Below, piece by piece: positions 16,768-25,821 of a DNA stretch of 64,000 nt. A program made the translations under genes and the position numbers. Source of the stretch: Streptomyces sp. NBC_00285 (GTDB taxonomy: Bacteria > Actinomycetota > Actinomycetes > Streptomycetales > Streptomycetaceae); contig NZ_CP108055.1 in NCBI RefSeq assembly GCF_036174265.1, positions 1,798,001-1,862,000 of the forward strand. The letters run 5' to 3'. The notes under the pieces are model-generated. The model did no database searches. It saw only the letters and a program-made list of their open reading frames with translations, and had not been told where the DNA came from. Positions within the stretch are counted from its first letter, which is position 1, and every line of letters begins with the position of its first letter.

Positions 16768-17081
16768 CGGTCCGGGGTCCGGAACGGCGACAGGGGGCAC
16801 GGGGTCGAAGGTGCTCATCGCTGCGGAAGGGCGTCTCGTGCGGCTGGGTGGACGGCGTGGCCGGCAGACCGGTCACTTCGGCCGGCCCACGGGCGGCTGC
16901 TGCCTGCGCCGGAGGCGTGACGGCTGCGCAGGGACGGGATGGTGCCGGTGCGTGGGGCGGGGTATGCGCCTGAGGAAATGGTGCGGCGCCGGGTGCAGTC
17001 CCCCGCCGACCGGGGTGGCGGGCGCCGCTCAGGACAGGCGATCCTCGGAGCCCTGTCCGATCATGGGACGGAGGTGACCCG
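16768..17081. other. 314-bp intergenic leader, no confident gene
   Basis: No reading frame here shows codon bias plus a ribosome-binding site. The stretch is GC-rich with several self-complementary blocks (GACCGGTC near 16869, CCCGCCGACCGGGGTGGCGGG near 17011). Because the next two genes are CNNM/CorC-like proteins linked to Mg2+ in other bacteria, a structured leader is possible, but I could not match any known riboswitch. Confidence 0.4.
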
Positions 17082-18416
17082 ATGACCGAAGTGCTCCTCC
17101 TGCTGGTGGCGATCCTGCTCTCATTGGCCTGCGGTGCGTTCGTGGCCGCGGAGTTCTCGCTGACCACGGTTGAGCGCGGGCAGTTGGAACGCGCGGTGGA
17201 GCGCGGTGAGCGGGGCGCGTCCGGTGCCCTGAAGGCCGTACGGAATCTGACGTTCCAGCTGTCCGGGGCGCAGCTCGGGATCACCGTGACCAACCTGGTC
17301 GTCGGCATGCTCGCCGAGCCGTCGGTCGCGGCGCTGATCGCGGGACCGCTTCAGTCGCTGGGGGCCTCGCGGTCCACGGCGCGTTCGGTGGCGCTGGTGC
17401 TCGGCACCGCGTTGTCGACCGTTTTCCTGATGGTGGTCGGCGAGCTGGTGCCCAAGAACTGGGCGATCTCCTCGCCGCTGGCGGTGGCCAAGCGGGTGGG
17501 CACCGCACAGAGCTGGTTCAGCGCGGCCTTCCGCCCCTTCATCACGCACCTCAACAACACCGCCAACCGGGTGGTACGCCGCTTCGGCCTGGAGCCCGCC
17601 GAGGAACTGGCCTCCGCGCGCGGACCGCAGGAGCTGGCCGCGCTGGCCCGGCACTCCGCGCGTGCGGGCGCGCTGGAGGCGGACACCGCCGAACTGTTCG
17701 TGCGGACGCTCAACCTGGCCGACCTGACCGCGGAGAACGTGATGACCCCGCGGGTCCAGGTGATGGCCCTGGACGTCCAGGCGACCTGCGAGGACGTGGC
17801 GAACGCGACGCGTGCGACCGGGCTGTCCCGGTTCCCGGTCTACCGCGGCAGCCTCGACTCGGTGGTGGGTATCGCGCACATCAAGGACGTCCTCGCGGTG
17901 CCGGCCGAGCGGCGGCCCCGGGCCTCGGTCGCCGAGCTGATGCGCGAGCCCCTCCTGGTGCCCGAGTCGCTCACCGTGGACCGGCTCCTGGACCGGCTGT
18001 CCGGCAAGCGGACGATGGCCGTCGTCATCGACGAGTACGGCGGTACGGCCGGCGTGGCGACCCTGGAGGACATCGTCGAGGAGGTCGTCGGCGAGGTACG
18101 GGACGAGCACGATCCGCACGAGATGTCCGACCTGGCCCCCGCGGGCACCGACGACGAGGGCAGGGAGCTCTTCCGCGCCGGCGGCTCGGCGCGGATGGAC
18201 CAGCTCGCGCGCGTGGGGCTGCGGGCGCCCGAGGGGCCGTACGAGACGCTGGCCGGTCTGGTCGCGACGGAGCTCGGCCGGATCCCGGCCGTCGGCGACT
18301 CCGTGGACGTCGCGGGCTGGCGGCTCGACGTGGTGGACGCGCAGGGACGCCGGGCGGCGCGGGTGCTGCTGCACGCGCCCCTGGACGACGGCACGGGGCA
18401 GGAGGCCGGTTCATGA
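17082..18416 (+). CDS. CNNM/CorC-family membrane protein (DUF21-CBS-CorC_HlyC)
   Basis: A 444-residue protein with the full family architecture: DUF21 membrane domain (about residues 1-180, helices near 1-24, 60-85, 95-115, 130-150), a CBS pair (about 210-330, MTPRVQVMALDV and VVIDEYGGTAGVATLEDI) and a C-terminal CorC_HlyC domain (about 345-435). Such proteins, often named hemolysin C, are implicated in Mg2+/Co2+ handling rather than lysis. The next gene is a shorter paralogue overlapping by 4 nt, suggesting a heteromeric pair. Confidence 0.92.
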   Translation: MTEVLLLLVAILLSLACGAFVAAEFSLTTVERGQLERAVERGERGASGALKAVRNLTFQLSGAQLGITVTNLVVGMLAEPSVAALIAGPLQSLGASRSTARSVALVLGTALSTVFLMVVGELVPKNWAISSPLAVAKRVGTAQSWFSAAFRPFITHLNNTANRVVRRFGLEPAEELASARGPQELAALARHSARAGALEADTAELFVRTLNLADLTAENVMTPRVQVMALDVQATCEDVANATRATGLSRFPVYRGSLDSVVGIAHIKDVLAVPAERRPRASVAELMREPLLVPESLTVDRLLDRLSGKRTMAVVIDEYGGTAGVATLEDIVEEVVGEVRDEHDPHEMSDLAPAGTDDEGRELFRAGGSARMDQLARVGLRAPEGPYETLAGLVATELGRIPAVGDSVDVAGWRLDVVDAQGRRAARVLLHAPLDDGTGQEAGS

Positions 18417-19426
18417 CCGCCGTCCAGTTGCTGATCGGCCTGGCCACCCTCGTCGTCAACGCCTTCTTCGTGGGTGCGGAGTTCGCGCTGATCTCCGTGC
18501 GCCGCAGCCAGGTCGAGCCGTACGCCGAGCAGGGCGACCGGCGTGCGAAGGGCGTGCTGTGGGGGCTGGAGCACGTCTCCGCGCTGATGGCGGCCGCGCA
18601 GCTCGGGATCACGCTGTGCACGCTGGTCCTGGGTGTGGTCGCGGAGCCGGCGATCGCGCATCTGCTGGAGCCGGTGTTCCACGCGGTGGGCGTGCCGAAG
18701 GGTGCGGGGCACGCCGTGTCCTTCGTGATCGCGCTGACGGTGGCGACCTATCTGCACATGCTGCTCGGCGAGATGGTGCCGAAGAACATCGCGCTCGCGG
18801 AGCCGGTGCGCACCGCGCTGCTGCTGGGGCCGCCGCTGGTGGCGCTGGCACGGGGGCTGCGCCCGGTGATCTTCACGGTGAACGCCTTCGCGAACACGCT
18901 GCTGAAGCTGCTGCGCGTGGAGACCAAGGACGAGATCACGGCGACCTTCTCGGACGCCGAGCTGGCCCGGATCGTGCGGGACTCCGGCGAGGCAGGCCTC
19001 ATCGACGAGCGGGCGCGCGAGCGGCTGCACGACGCGCTGGAACTGGGGCGGCGGCCCGTGCGTGACGTCGTACTGCCCCTGGAACGCGTCGTCTACGCGC
19101 GTGTGGGCGTCACGCCGGAACAGCTGGAGGCGCTGTCGGCCGAGTCCGGGTTCTCGCGTTTCCCGGTGGTGGACGAGGCGCGCCGGATCGTCGGCTATCT
19201 GCACGTCAAGGACGCGCTGGACGCCTCGCCGCGGGATCTGCCGTTCCCGGTGCGGGACATGCGGCCGATCGCGCGGATCCGGGCGGCCACGCCGCTGGAC
19301 GACGTGCTCACGGCGATGCGGCGCAGCCGGACGCATCTGGCGGCGGCACTGGGCGAGGACGGGCGGCTGGCGGGACTGGTGACGATGGAGGACGTCCTGC
19401 GGGAGCTGTTCGGGCGGCGAACCTGA
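18413..19426 (+). CDS. CNNM-type membrane protein lacking the CorC domain
   Basis: A 337-residue paralogue of the upstream gene, overlapping it by ATGA. It has the DUF21 membrane domain (about residues 1-170) and two CBS motifs (about 200-330, ending LVTMEDVLRELFGRRT), then stops, so the C-terminal CorC_HlyC domain of its partner is missing. The short second copy next to a full-length copy is common in Streptomyces and points to a two-subunit assembly in the cytoplasmic membrane; ion specificity is not shown by the sequence. Confidence 0.9.
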   Translation: MTAVQLLIGLATLVVNAFFVGAEFALISVRRSQVEPYAEQGDRRAKGVLWGLEHVSALMAAAQLGITLCTLVLGVVAEPAIAHLLEPVFHAVGVPKGAGHAVSFVIALTVATYLHMLLGEMVPKNIALAEPVRTALLLGPPLVALARGLRPVIFTVNAFANTLLKLLRVETKDEITATFSDAELARIVRDSGEAGLIDERARERLHDALELGRRPVRDVVLPLERVVYARVGVTPEQLEALSAESGFSRFPVVDEARRIVGYLHVKDALDASPRDLPFPVRDMRPIARIRAATPLDDVLTAMRRSRTHLAAALGEDGRLAGLVTMEDVLRELFGRRT

Positions 19427-19493
19427 GGACCGGCTTCCCGCCGACAGGGTGACCGACCGCCGGGTATGTGCACCGGTTACCATTCCTTCCGCC

Positions 19494-20267
19494 ATGCAGA
19501 CGAATCCCACACACACCAGCCTGGTCGCGGTCGGCGACTCCTTCACCGAGGGCATGTCGGACCTCCTGCCGGACGGCACCTACCGGGGCTGGGCCGACCT
19601 CCTCGCCGGCCGGATGGCCGCGGTGACGCCCGGTTTCCGGTACGCCAACCTCGCGGTGCGCGGCAAGCTGATCCGGCAGATCGTCGACGAGCAGGTGGAC
19701 GTGGCGGCGGCGATGCAGCCGGACGTGATCACCCTGGTCGGCGGCCTGAACGACACACTGCGGCCCAAGTGCGACATGGGGCAGGTCCGCGCCCTGCTGA
19801 CGGAGGCGGTGGAGCGGCTCGCCCCGTCCTGCAAGCAACTGGTCCTGATGCGCAGCCCCGGCCGCCAGGGGCCCGTCCTGGAGCGTTTCCGGCCCCGCAT
19901 GGAAGAGCTGTTCGAGGTCGTCGACGAGCTGGCCACGCGGCACGGCGCCCTGGTGGTCGACCTGTACGGCGCCCCCTCGCTCTCCGACCAGCGCATGTGG
20001 GACGTGGACCGGCTGCACCTGACGGCCGAGGGCCACCGCCGGGTCGCCGAGGCCGTCTGGCAGGGGCTCGGCTACGACCCCGAGGACACGGAGTGGCGCA
20101 CACCGGTGCCGGCGACGGTCCCCCCGAGGTGGGCCGCGCGGCGGATCGAGGACGCCCGCTTCGCCCGGCAGTACCTGCTGCCATGGATCGGACGGCGGCT
20201 GACGGGACGCTCCTCGGGGGACGGCCGATCCCCGAAGCGGCCGGACCTGCAGCCCTACGAGGAGTAG
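19494..20267 (+). CDS. SGNH/GDSL-type hydrolase
   Basis: A 257-residue cytosolic (no signal peptide) lipase/esterase-like hydrolase. All four SGNH blocks are visible: block I VGDSFTEGMSD (Ser), block II NLAVRGK (Gly), block III VGGLNDT (Asn), block V DRLHLTAEGHRR (Asp and His). A basic C-terminal extension follows the domain. The ATG at 19494 gives a start directly before the first strand; an upstream in-frame start at 19449 is less likely. It precedes a DUF4326 gene by 6 nt, likely co-transcribed. Confidence 0.92.
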   Translation: MQTNPTHTSLVAVGDSFTEGMSDLLPDGTYRGWADLLAGRMAAVTPGFRYANLAVRGKLIRQIVDEQVDVAAAMQPDVITLVGGLNDTLRPKCDMGQVRALLTEAVERLAPSCKQLVLMRSPGRQGPVLERFRPRMEELFEVVDELATRHGALVVDLYGAPSLSDQRMWDVDRLHLTAEGHRRVAEAVWQGLGYDPEDTEWRTPVPATVPPRWAARRIEDARFARQYLLPWIGRRLTGRSSGDGRSPKRPDLQPYEE

Positions 20268-20273
20268 GTCCGG

Positions 20274-20615
20274 GTGGGCACGCGCGTGGTCAACGTCAGG
20301 GGCCGGCTGCACGAGTACGGCCCCCGCCTGGAACACGCGCCCGCCGACCTCGTGTACGTCGGCCGCCGCTGGACGATGGGCGGCTGGGACCTGCCGAGGC
20401 ACCCGCTGTACAACCCGTTCGCCTACGACACCCCGAAGCGCCGCAGGGACGGCACGCGGGCCGAGGTCATGGCGAAGTACCGGGCGTATCTGCTGGACCG
20501 GCCGGATCTGCTCGCCCACCTCCCCGAACTGCGCGGGAGCGCCCTGGCCTGCTGGTGCGCGCCACAACCGTGTCACGCCGGTGTCCTGGCGGAGCTGGCG
20601 GAACGGCTCTCGTAG
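20274..20615 (+). CDS. DUF4326 domain protein
   Basis: A 113-residue small protein. The DUF4326 pattern is seen in VVNVRG near the start, VYVGRRW, NPFAY, KYRAYL, and the C-terminal Cys/His cluster LACWCAPQPCHAGVL. The Cys-x-Cys...Cys-His group could bind metal. The family is found in phages and actinobacteria with no established function. GTG start with GGAG-like sequence at 20264-20270 overlapping the upstream stop. Confidence 0.85.
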   Translation: MGTRVVNVRGRLHEYGPRLEHAPADLVYVGRRWTMGGWDLPRHPLYNPFAYDTPKRRRDGTRAEVMAKYRAYLLDRPDLLAHLPELRGSALACWCAPQPCHAGVLAELAERLS

Positions 20616-20674
20616 GTTCCGACGAACGGGACCGGGTCGCTGGCCTGCACGAAGCGCCAGTAGAATCCCTGCAC

Positions 20675-22117
20675 GTGACTTCCGCTCCCGCCAAGCCCCG
20701 CATCCCGAACGTCCTCGCCGGACGCTACGCCTCCGCCGAGCTCGCCACGCTCTGGTCGCCCGAGCAGAAGGTGAGGCTGGAGCGTCAGCTCTGGCTCGCC
20801 GTGCTGCGGGCCCAGAAGGACCTCGGGATCGAGGTGCCCGAGGAGGCGCTCGCCGACTACGAGCGGGTCCTGGACACCGTCGACCTGGCCTCCATCGCCG
20901 AGCGCGAGAAGGTCACGCGGCACGACGTGAAGGCGCGGATCGAGGAGTTCAACGACCTCGCGGGCCACGAGCAGGTCCACAAGGGCATGACCTCCCGTGA
21001 CCTCACGGAGAACGTCGAGCAGCTCCAGATCCGCCTCTCCCTGGAACTGGTCCGCGACCGCAGCGTGGCCGTCCTGGCGCGTCTCGGCAAGCTCGCGGGC
21101 GAGTACGGCGAGCTGGTCATGGCCGGCCGTTCGCACAACGTGGCCGCGCAGGCCACCACCCTCGGCAAGCGCTTCGCGACCGCCGCCGACGAACTGCTCG
21201 TCGCGTACGGCCGGGTCGAGGAGCTCCTCGCGCGCTACCCGCTGCGCGGCATCAAGGGCCCGGTCGGCACCGCGCAGGACATGCTGGACCTGCTGGGCGG
21301 TGACGCGGCGAAGCTGGCGGACCTGGAGCACCGGATCGCCGGACACCTGGGCTTCTCGCAGGCGTTCACCTCGGTCGGCCAGGTCTATCCGCGCTCCCTG
21401 GACTACGAGGTCGTCACCGCGCTGGTGCAGCTGGCGGCGGCCCCGTCCTCGCTGGCGAAGACAATCCGTCTGATGGCCGGGCACGAGCTGGTGACCGAGG
21501 GCTTCAAGCCGGGCCAGGTCGGTTCGTCCGCGATGCCGCACAAGATGAACACGCGCTCCTGCGAGCGCGTCAACGGCCTCATGGTCATCCTGCGCGGCTA
21601 CGCCTCGATGACCGGCGAGCTGGCGGGCGACCAGTGGAACGAGGGCGACGTGTCCTGCTCGGTGGTGCGCAGGGTCGCGCTGCCGGACGCGTTCTTCGCG
21701 CTCGACGGTCTGCTGGAGACCTTCCTGACCGTGCTCGACGAGTTCGGTGCCTTCCCGGCGGTCGTGGCCCGTGAGCTGGACCGCTACCTGCCGTTCCTCG
21801 CCACCACCAAGGTGCTGATGGGCGCGGTGCGCGCGGGCGTGGGCCGCGAGGTCGCCCACGAGGCGATCAAGGAGAACGCCGTCGCCTCCGCGCTCGCGAT
21901 GCGCGAGCAGGGTGCCGAGCGCAACGAACTCCTCGACAAGCTGGCCGCCGACGGGCGCATCCCGCTCGACCGCGCCCAGTTGGACGCGCTGATGGCCGAC
22001 AAGCTGTCCTTCACGGGCGCCGCGGCCGACCAGGTCGCCCTCGTCGTCGGCCGGATCGAGGAGATCGTCAAGCAGCACCCGGCGGCCGCGGGCTACACGC
22101 CCGGCGCGATCCTCTGA
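20675..22117 (+). CDS. purB: Adenylosuccinate lyase
   Basis: A 480-residue fumarase/aspartase-superfamily enzyme acting twice in purine synthesis (SAICAR to AICAR, and adenylosuccinate to AMP). The superfamily signature is SSAMPHKMNTRSCERV near residue 286, and the catalytic-His region is GRSHNVAAQATTLGKRF near residue 150. It is the longer (~480) actinobacterial form. The start is GTG at 20675 (VTSAPAKPRIPNV). Downstream mug begins 13 nt after the stop. Confidence 0.95.
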   Translation: MTSAPAKPRIPNVLAGRYASAELATLWSPEQKVRLERQLWLAVLRAQKDLGIEVPEEALADYERVLDTVDLASIAEREKVTRHDVKARIEEFNDLAGHEQVHKGMTSRDLTENVEQLQIRLSLELVRDRSVAVLARLGKLAGEYGELVMAGRSHNVAAQATTLGKRFATAADELLVAYGRVEELLARYPLRGIKGPVGTAQDMLDLLGGDAAKLADLEHRIAGHLGFSQAFTSVGQVYPRSLDYEVVTALVQLAAAPSSLAKTIRLMAGHELVTEGFKPGQVGSSAMPHKMNTRSCERVNGLMVILRGYASMTGELAGDQWNEGDVSCSVVRRVALPDAFFALDGLLETFLTVLDEFGAFPAVVARELDRYLPFLATTKVLMGAVRAGVGREVAHEAIKENAVASALAMREQGAERNELLDKLAADGRIPLDRAQLDALMADKLSFTGAAADQVALVVGRIEEIVKQHPAAAGYTPGAIL

Positions 22118-22130
22118 CACCCCTCTCACG

Positions 22131-22676
22131 ATGACGCGCTTCACCCCCGAGGAGTTGGAGGCCGCCCGCGACCGTCTGGTGCCGGACGTGGTCGCGGACG
22201 GTCTCCATGTGCTGTTCTGCGGCATCAACCCCGGCCTGATGACGGCCGCGACGGGCCACCACTTCGCCCGCCCCGGCAACCGGTTCTGGCCGGTGCTGCA
22301 TCTGTCCGGCTTCACGCCGAGGCTCATGAAGCCGTCGGAACAGCGGGAGTTGCTGTCGTACGGCCTCGGGGTCACCAATGTCGTGGCCCGGGCGACCGCG
22401 CGGGCGGACGAGCTGAGCGCCGAGGAGTACCGCGAGGGCGGGCGGTCGCTGGCGGAGAAGGTGACCCGGCTCGGGCCTCGGTGGCTGGCCGTGGTGGGGG
22501 TGACCGCCTATCGAGCGGCCTTCGACGACCGCAAGGCTCAAGTGGGGCCGCAGGAGCGGACGATCGGCACCTCACGCGTGTGGGTGCTGCCCAACCCGAG
22601 CGGTCTGAACGCGCACTGGACGGCGGCGACGATGGCGGAGGAGTTCGCCCGGCTGCGGGTGGCGGCGGAGGCCTGA
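22131..22676 (+). CDS. mug: G/U(T) mismatch-specific DNA glycosylase
   Basis: A 181-residue monofunctional uracil-DNA glycosylase-fold enzyme that removes uracil, thymine or alkylated bases from G mispairs. The catalytic loop CGINPGL lies at residues 30-36 and the intercalation motif PNPSGLNAHW at about 160-169. Placed 13 nt after purB, likely in the same transcript. Confidence 0.9.
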   Translation: MTRFTPEELEAARDRLVPDVVADGLHVLFCGINPGLMTAATGHHFARPGNRFWPVLHLSGFTPRLMKPSEQRELLSYGLGVTNVVARATARADELSAEEYREGGRSLAEKVTRLGPRWLAVVGVTAYRAAFDDRKAQVGPQERTIGTSRVWVLPNPSGLNAHWTAATMAEEFARLRVAAEA

Positions 22677-22857
22677 GCGACGTGGTGAAGGCTGCTGCGG
22701 TTCGGCCGCGTCCTGCGGGCGTCCGACTCGCCGTCCGCCGCGGTCAGGTCGCCCGGCCCGCAGTGAGCCGATCACGTCGAGGTACCTCGCACTGTCCATG
22801 TGCTCCAGTGAACCTGGCGGCACTGACATCTGGCAGGGTGCCGGACGACGTGCGGGC

Positions 22858-23607
22858 TCAGGCGTCCCGTCGACGTACTCTCCAGGCCCCCGCGGCCACG
22901 GCCGCCGCCGTCCACAGCGCGGTGACCCCAAGGCCCGCCCATGGTCCCAGGGTTCGGTCGGGGTGCTCGTACAGGACGGTCTGTCCCGCCCTGTCGGGCA
23001 GCAGGTCGGCGATGCCGCCCCCGGCCGCGTCGCCGATCACGAACGACACGATGAGGACGAACGGGATGATGAGGGAGAGCGCACCCACACCGCTGCGCAG
23101 CAGCGCCGCGATGCCCGCCGCGAACAACGCCATCAGCGTGAGGTAGATCGCGCAGCCGACGACACCGCGCGCCTGCTCGGCCGTGGACAGTCCGTTCGCC
23201 GCGGCACCGAGTCCGGCCCGTGCCACGACGAGCGCGGCGAACGCGGTGACCAGCCCCACGGCCAGGGTCGGCAGGGCGATCGCCAGGAGCTTCGCCGCGA
23301 ACCACCGCCCGCGTCCGGGCACGGCGGCCAGGGTCAGCCGGAGTCCACCCCCGTGGAACTCCGAGGACACTGCCATGGCGCCGAAGGAGATGGCCGCGAT
23401 CTGCCCCGGCGCGACGCCGGACAACGCCATGAACAACGGGTCGAACTCGGGGTCGGACGTCTCGGAGACTCCCGCGAGCGCGGAGAACGCGGTGGTCGCG
23501 GCGAACAGGGCGAGCAGGGTGCCGAGCAGTGAGCGCAGGGTGCGGATCTTCAGCCACTCGGAGTGGAGGACGGGGGCGAGGGAGTGGGCGGTGGGCGGGG
23601 ACGACAT
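22858..23607 (-). CDS. ABC-2-type transporter permease
   Basis: A 249-residue membrane protein with about six helices (near residues 28-48, 67-85, 105-130, 150-175, 180-200, 220-240) and an amphipathic start HSEWLKIRTLRS typical of ABC-2 permeases. It is preceded by the partner ATPase, whose stop is 1 nt before this start. The substrate is unknown; such pairs next to two-component systems often export antibiotics or peptides. Confidence 0.88.
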   Translation of the reverse strand: MSSPPTAHSLAPVLHSEWLKIRTLRSLLGTLLALFAATTAFSALAGVSETSDPEFDPLFMALSGVAPGQIAAISFGAMAVSSEFHGGGLRLTLAAVPGRGRWFAAKLLAIALPTLAVGLVTAFAALVVARAGLGAAANGLSTAEQARGVVGCAIYLTLMALFAAGIAALLRSGVGALSLIIPFVLIVSFVIGDAAGGGIADLLPDRAGQTVLYEHPDRTLGPWAGLGVTALWTAAAVAAGAWRVRRRDA

Positions 23608-23608
23608 G

Positions 23609-24529
23609 TCAGGCCTCCTGCGGCTGTGCGGTGAACTCGGTTTCGGCGGCGGTGAGGTCGAGGTAGGCCTGTTCCAAGGTGCCTTCCTGCGCGGTCAGTT
23701 CCAGGATCGGTACGCCCGCGGCGGAGGCGAGGACGCCGATCTCGTCCACGCGTGCGTGGGGCACCGTCCAGTGCCCGTCGTCGTGCTGCACGGCGTGGTG
23801 ACCGTGCCGGGTGAGGGTGTCCTCCAGGGCGGCGGGGTCCGACGTACGGATGCGGACGCTGGGCTGCACGCGTGCGTGGATGAACCCTCGCAGCGGGGTG
23901 TCGGCGAGGAGCCGGCCTCTGCCCAGGACGACGAGGTGGTCGGCGAAGGACGCGGTCTCGTTCATGAGGTGGCTGGAGACCAGGACCGTGCGGCCTTCCC
24001 CGGCCAGTCGGCGCAGCAACTCGCGGATCCAGATGATGCCTTCGGGGTCGAGGCCGTTCGAGGGTTCGTCGAGCATGACCACCCCGGGGTCGCCGAGCAG
24101 GGCGCCCGCGATACCGAGCCGCTGCCGCATGCCCAGGGAGTACGTCTTCACCCTGCGCCGGGCCACCGAGGCCAGCCCGGTCTCCTCCAGCACCTCGTCG
24201 ACCCGGCTGTGGGGGATGCGGTTGCTGACCGCAAGCGTGCGCAGGTGATCGCGGCCGGTGCGGGAACCGTGCGCGGCCTGGGCGTCGAGGAGAGCGCCCA
24301 CATGGCGCAGGGGTTCGTGGAGCGTGGTGTAGACGCGGCCTCCGATCGTGGCGGTCCCGGAAGTGGGGCGGTCCAGTCCGAGGACGAGCCGCATGGTGGT
24401 CGACTTTCCGGCGCCGTTGGGGCCGAGAAAGCCGGTGACGCGGCCGGGCAGGACACGGAAGGTGACGTCGTCCACGGCACGTCGGGTGCCGAACTCCTTG
24501 GTGAGCGCTTGGACTTCGATGCTGGTCAT
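23609..24529 (-). CDS. ABC transporter ATP-binding protein (DrrA/CcmA type)
   Basis: A 306-residue ATPase: Walker A GPNGAGKST near residue 36, a divergent signature (KTYSLGMRQRLGIA), Walker B VVMLDEPSNGLDPEG and the H-loop VSSHLMNE. The C-terminal ~80 residues form the regulatory domain seen in antibiotic exporters. It is divergent from the two-component system with 108 bp between starts, so the latter likely controls it. The ATG at 24529 was chosen as the residue just before the first strand. Confidence 0.9.
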   Translation of the reverse strand: MTSIEVQALTKEFGTRRAVDDVTFRVLPGRVTGFLGPNGAGKSTTMRLVLGLDRPTSGTATIGGRVYTTLHEPLRHVGALLDAQAAHGSRTGRDHLRTLAVSNRIPHSRVDEVLEETGLASVARRRVKTYSLGMRQRLGIAGALLGDPGVVMLDEPSNGLDPEGIIWIRELLRRLAGEGRTVLVSSHLMNETASFADHLVVLGRGRLLADTPLRGFIHARVQPSVRIRTSDPAALEDTLTRHGHHAVQHDDGHWTVPHARVDEIGVLASAAGVPILELTAQEGTLEQAYLDLTAAETEFTAQPQEA

Positions 24530-24637
24530 GGCAGCAGCCTGGCCGCTCGTGCGGGGCCGGGGCCTCCCCCGCGCGTGGAGATCGTCTCCCCCGTGCGAGG
24601 GAGGTCCGATGTCGGTGGCGGCTGACACCATGACGGC

Positions 24638-25807
24638 ATGGTTCGCTTGCTGCGCCCGTTCGGCCGGGTGGTGACGTACACACGATGGCTGCATCTGTTC
24701 ATCGCCGTCGTGTGGCCGGCCATGTGGCTGTTCATCGAGGAGGCGTGGTGGATCTGGCCGGTCGCGGCCCTGACGCTCGCCCCCGCCGCACTGGTGCCCG
24801 CGATGCGCACCGTGGAGGGGTTGCAGGCCAGGCTCCTGCTGACGGGGCACCGGCACGACAGCGACAACATCGACATCGTGGTGGCGCCGTCCGCGTCCTG
24901 GGGTGACCGGGGCCGGCTCGTGGTGTGGCTGGAGACGCGGCTGCTGCTCGGCTTCGCGACATCGATGCTGACCGTGCAACTGCTCATCGGCTCGGTGGAC
25001 CTGGTGGCGTCGGCGTTCGGCCGGGACGTCGACGAAGGCTCACTCATCTTCCTCGCCGGCCACCGGTGGTGGCACATCCTGCTCGCGCCCCTGTCGCTGG
25101 CCGCGCTGGCGTTGACGGTGGTCGGTGCGGGCCGTCTCATCACCGCCATCGCCCTCCGGCTGCTCGGCCCCTCCCCCGCGGACCGCCTGGCCGCCATGGA
25201 GGAGCGCACCGAGCAGCTCCTCGAACGCACCCGTATCGCGCGCGAACTGCACGACTCCATAGGGCACGCCCTGACCGTCGCCGTCGTCCAGGCGGGCGCC
25301 GCCCGTGCGGCGGGAGACCCGACCTTCACCGACCGTGCCCTGGCCGCCATCGAGGAGACCGGCCGGGCCGCCCTGGAGGACCTGGAGCGGGTCCTCGGTG
25401 TGCTGCGGGAGTCGGAGCGTCCGGTGAGCGGCCGTCCGACGCTGACGGACGCCGACCGGCTGCTGGAGTCCGCCCGCGCGTCCGGCGCGAAGGTGGACGC
25501 CGAGTTCACGGGTCCGGTGGACACCGTGCCCGGACCGGTCTCGCGCGAGGGCTACCGCATCCTGCAGGAGTCGCTGACCAACGTGCTGCGGCACGCGGGA
25601 GGCGTCCCGGTGAGGGTCCTCATCGAGGTCGCGGGCGACATGCTCGTCCTCGAGGTCCGCAATCCGCTCACGGCCGACGTGCCCGGGCCCGGGCGGGGCA
25701 GCGGTCTGCGGGGCATCCGGGAGCGCGCGGCCCTGCTCGGTGGCCGTGCCCACACCGGCCCGGACCGCGGCGACTGGCAGGTCCATGTCGAGCTGCCGCT
25801 GCGCTGA
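24638..25807 (+). CDS. Sensor histidine kinase (NarL/HisKA_3 type)
   Basis: A 389-residue membrane kinase. Helices lie near residues 17-35, 40-57, 103-123 and 146-172, with a short extracellular loop between the last two. HisKA_3 follows: the phospho-accepting His is in RIARELHDSIGHALT near residue 208. The HATPase has an N box (ESLTNVLRHAGG) and a G box (GSGLRGIRERAALLGG). It phosphorylates the response regulator encoded next. Divergent from the ABC exporter, the likely target. Confidence 0.93.
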   Translation: MVRLLRPFGRVVTYTRWLHLFIAVVWPAMWLFIEEAWWIWPVAALTLAPAALVPAMRTVEGLQARLLLTGHRHDSDNIDIVVAPSASWGDRGRLVVWLETRLLLGFATSMLTVQLLIGSVDLVASAFGRDVDEGSLIFLAGHRWWHILLAPLSLAALALTVVGAGRLITAIALRLLGPSPADRLAAMEERTEQLLERTRIARELHDSIGHALTVAVVQAGAARAAGDPTFTDRALAAIEETGRAALEDLERVLGVLRESERPVSGRPTLTDADRLLESARASGAKVDAEFTGPVDTVPGPVSREGYRILQESLTNVLRHAGGVPVRVLIEVAGDMLVLEVRNPLTADVPGPGRGSGLRGIRERAALLGGRAHTGPDRGDWQVHVELPLR

Positions 25808-25821
25808 CATACGCTGACCGG

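Noticed and set aside
16811..17077. Plus-strand frame, or a Mg2+ (M-box) or cobalamin riboswitch ahead of the CNNM pair
   Set aside because: The frame lacks codon bias and a ribosome-binding site; only fragments (GCTGCTGCC, GGTGC) resemble the RNA consensus, and the essential cores do not align.
22741..22801. Minus-strand fragment starting MDSARYLDVIG, resembling the N terminus of maleylpyruvate isomerase (MDMPI) domain proteins
   Set aside because: Only about ten residues look similar and the frame then turns into Arg/Gly-rich sequence; too little to call a pseudogene.
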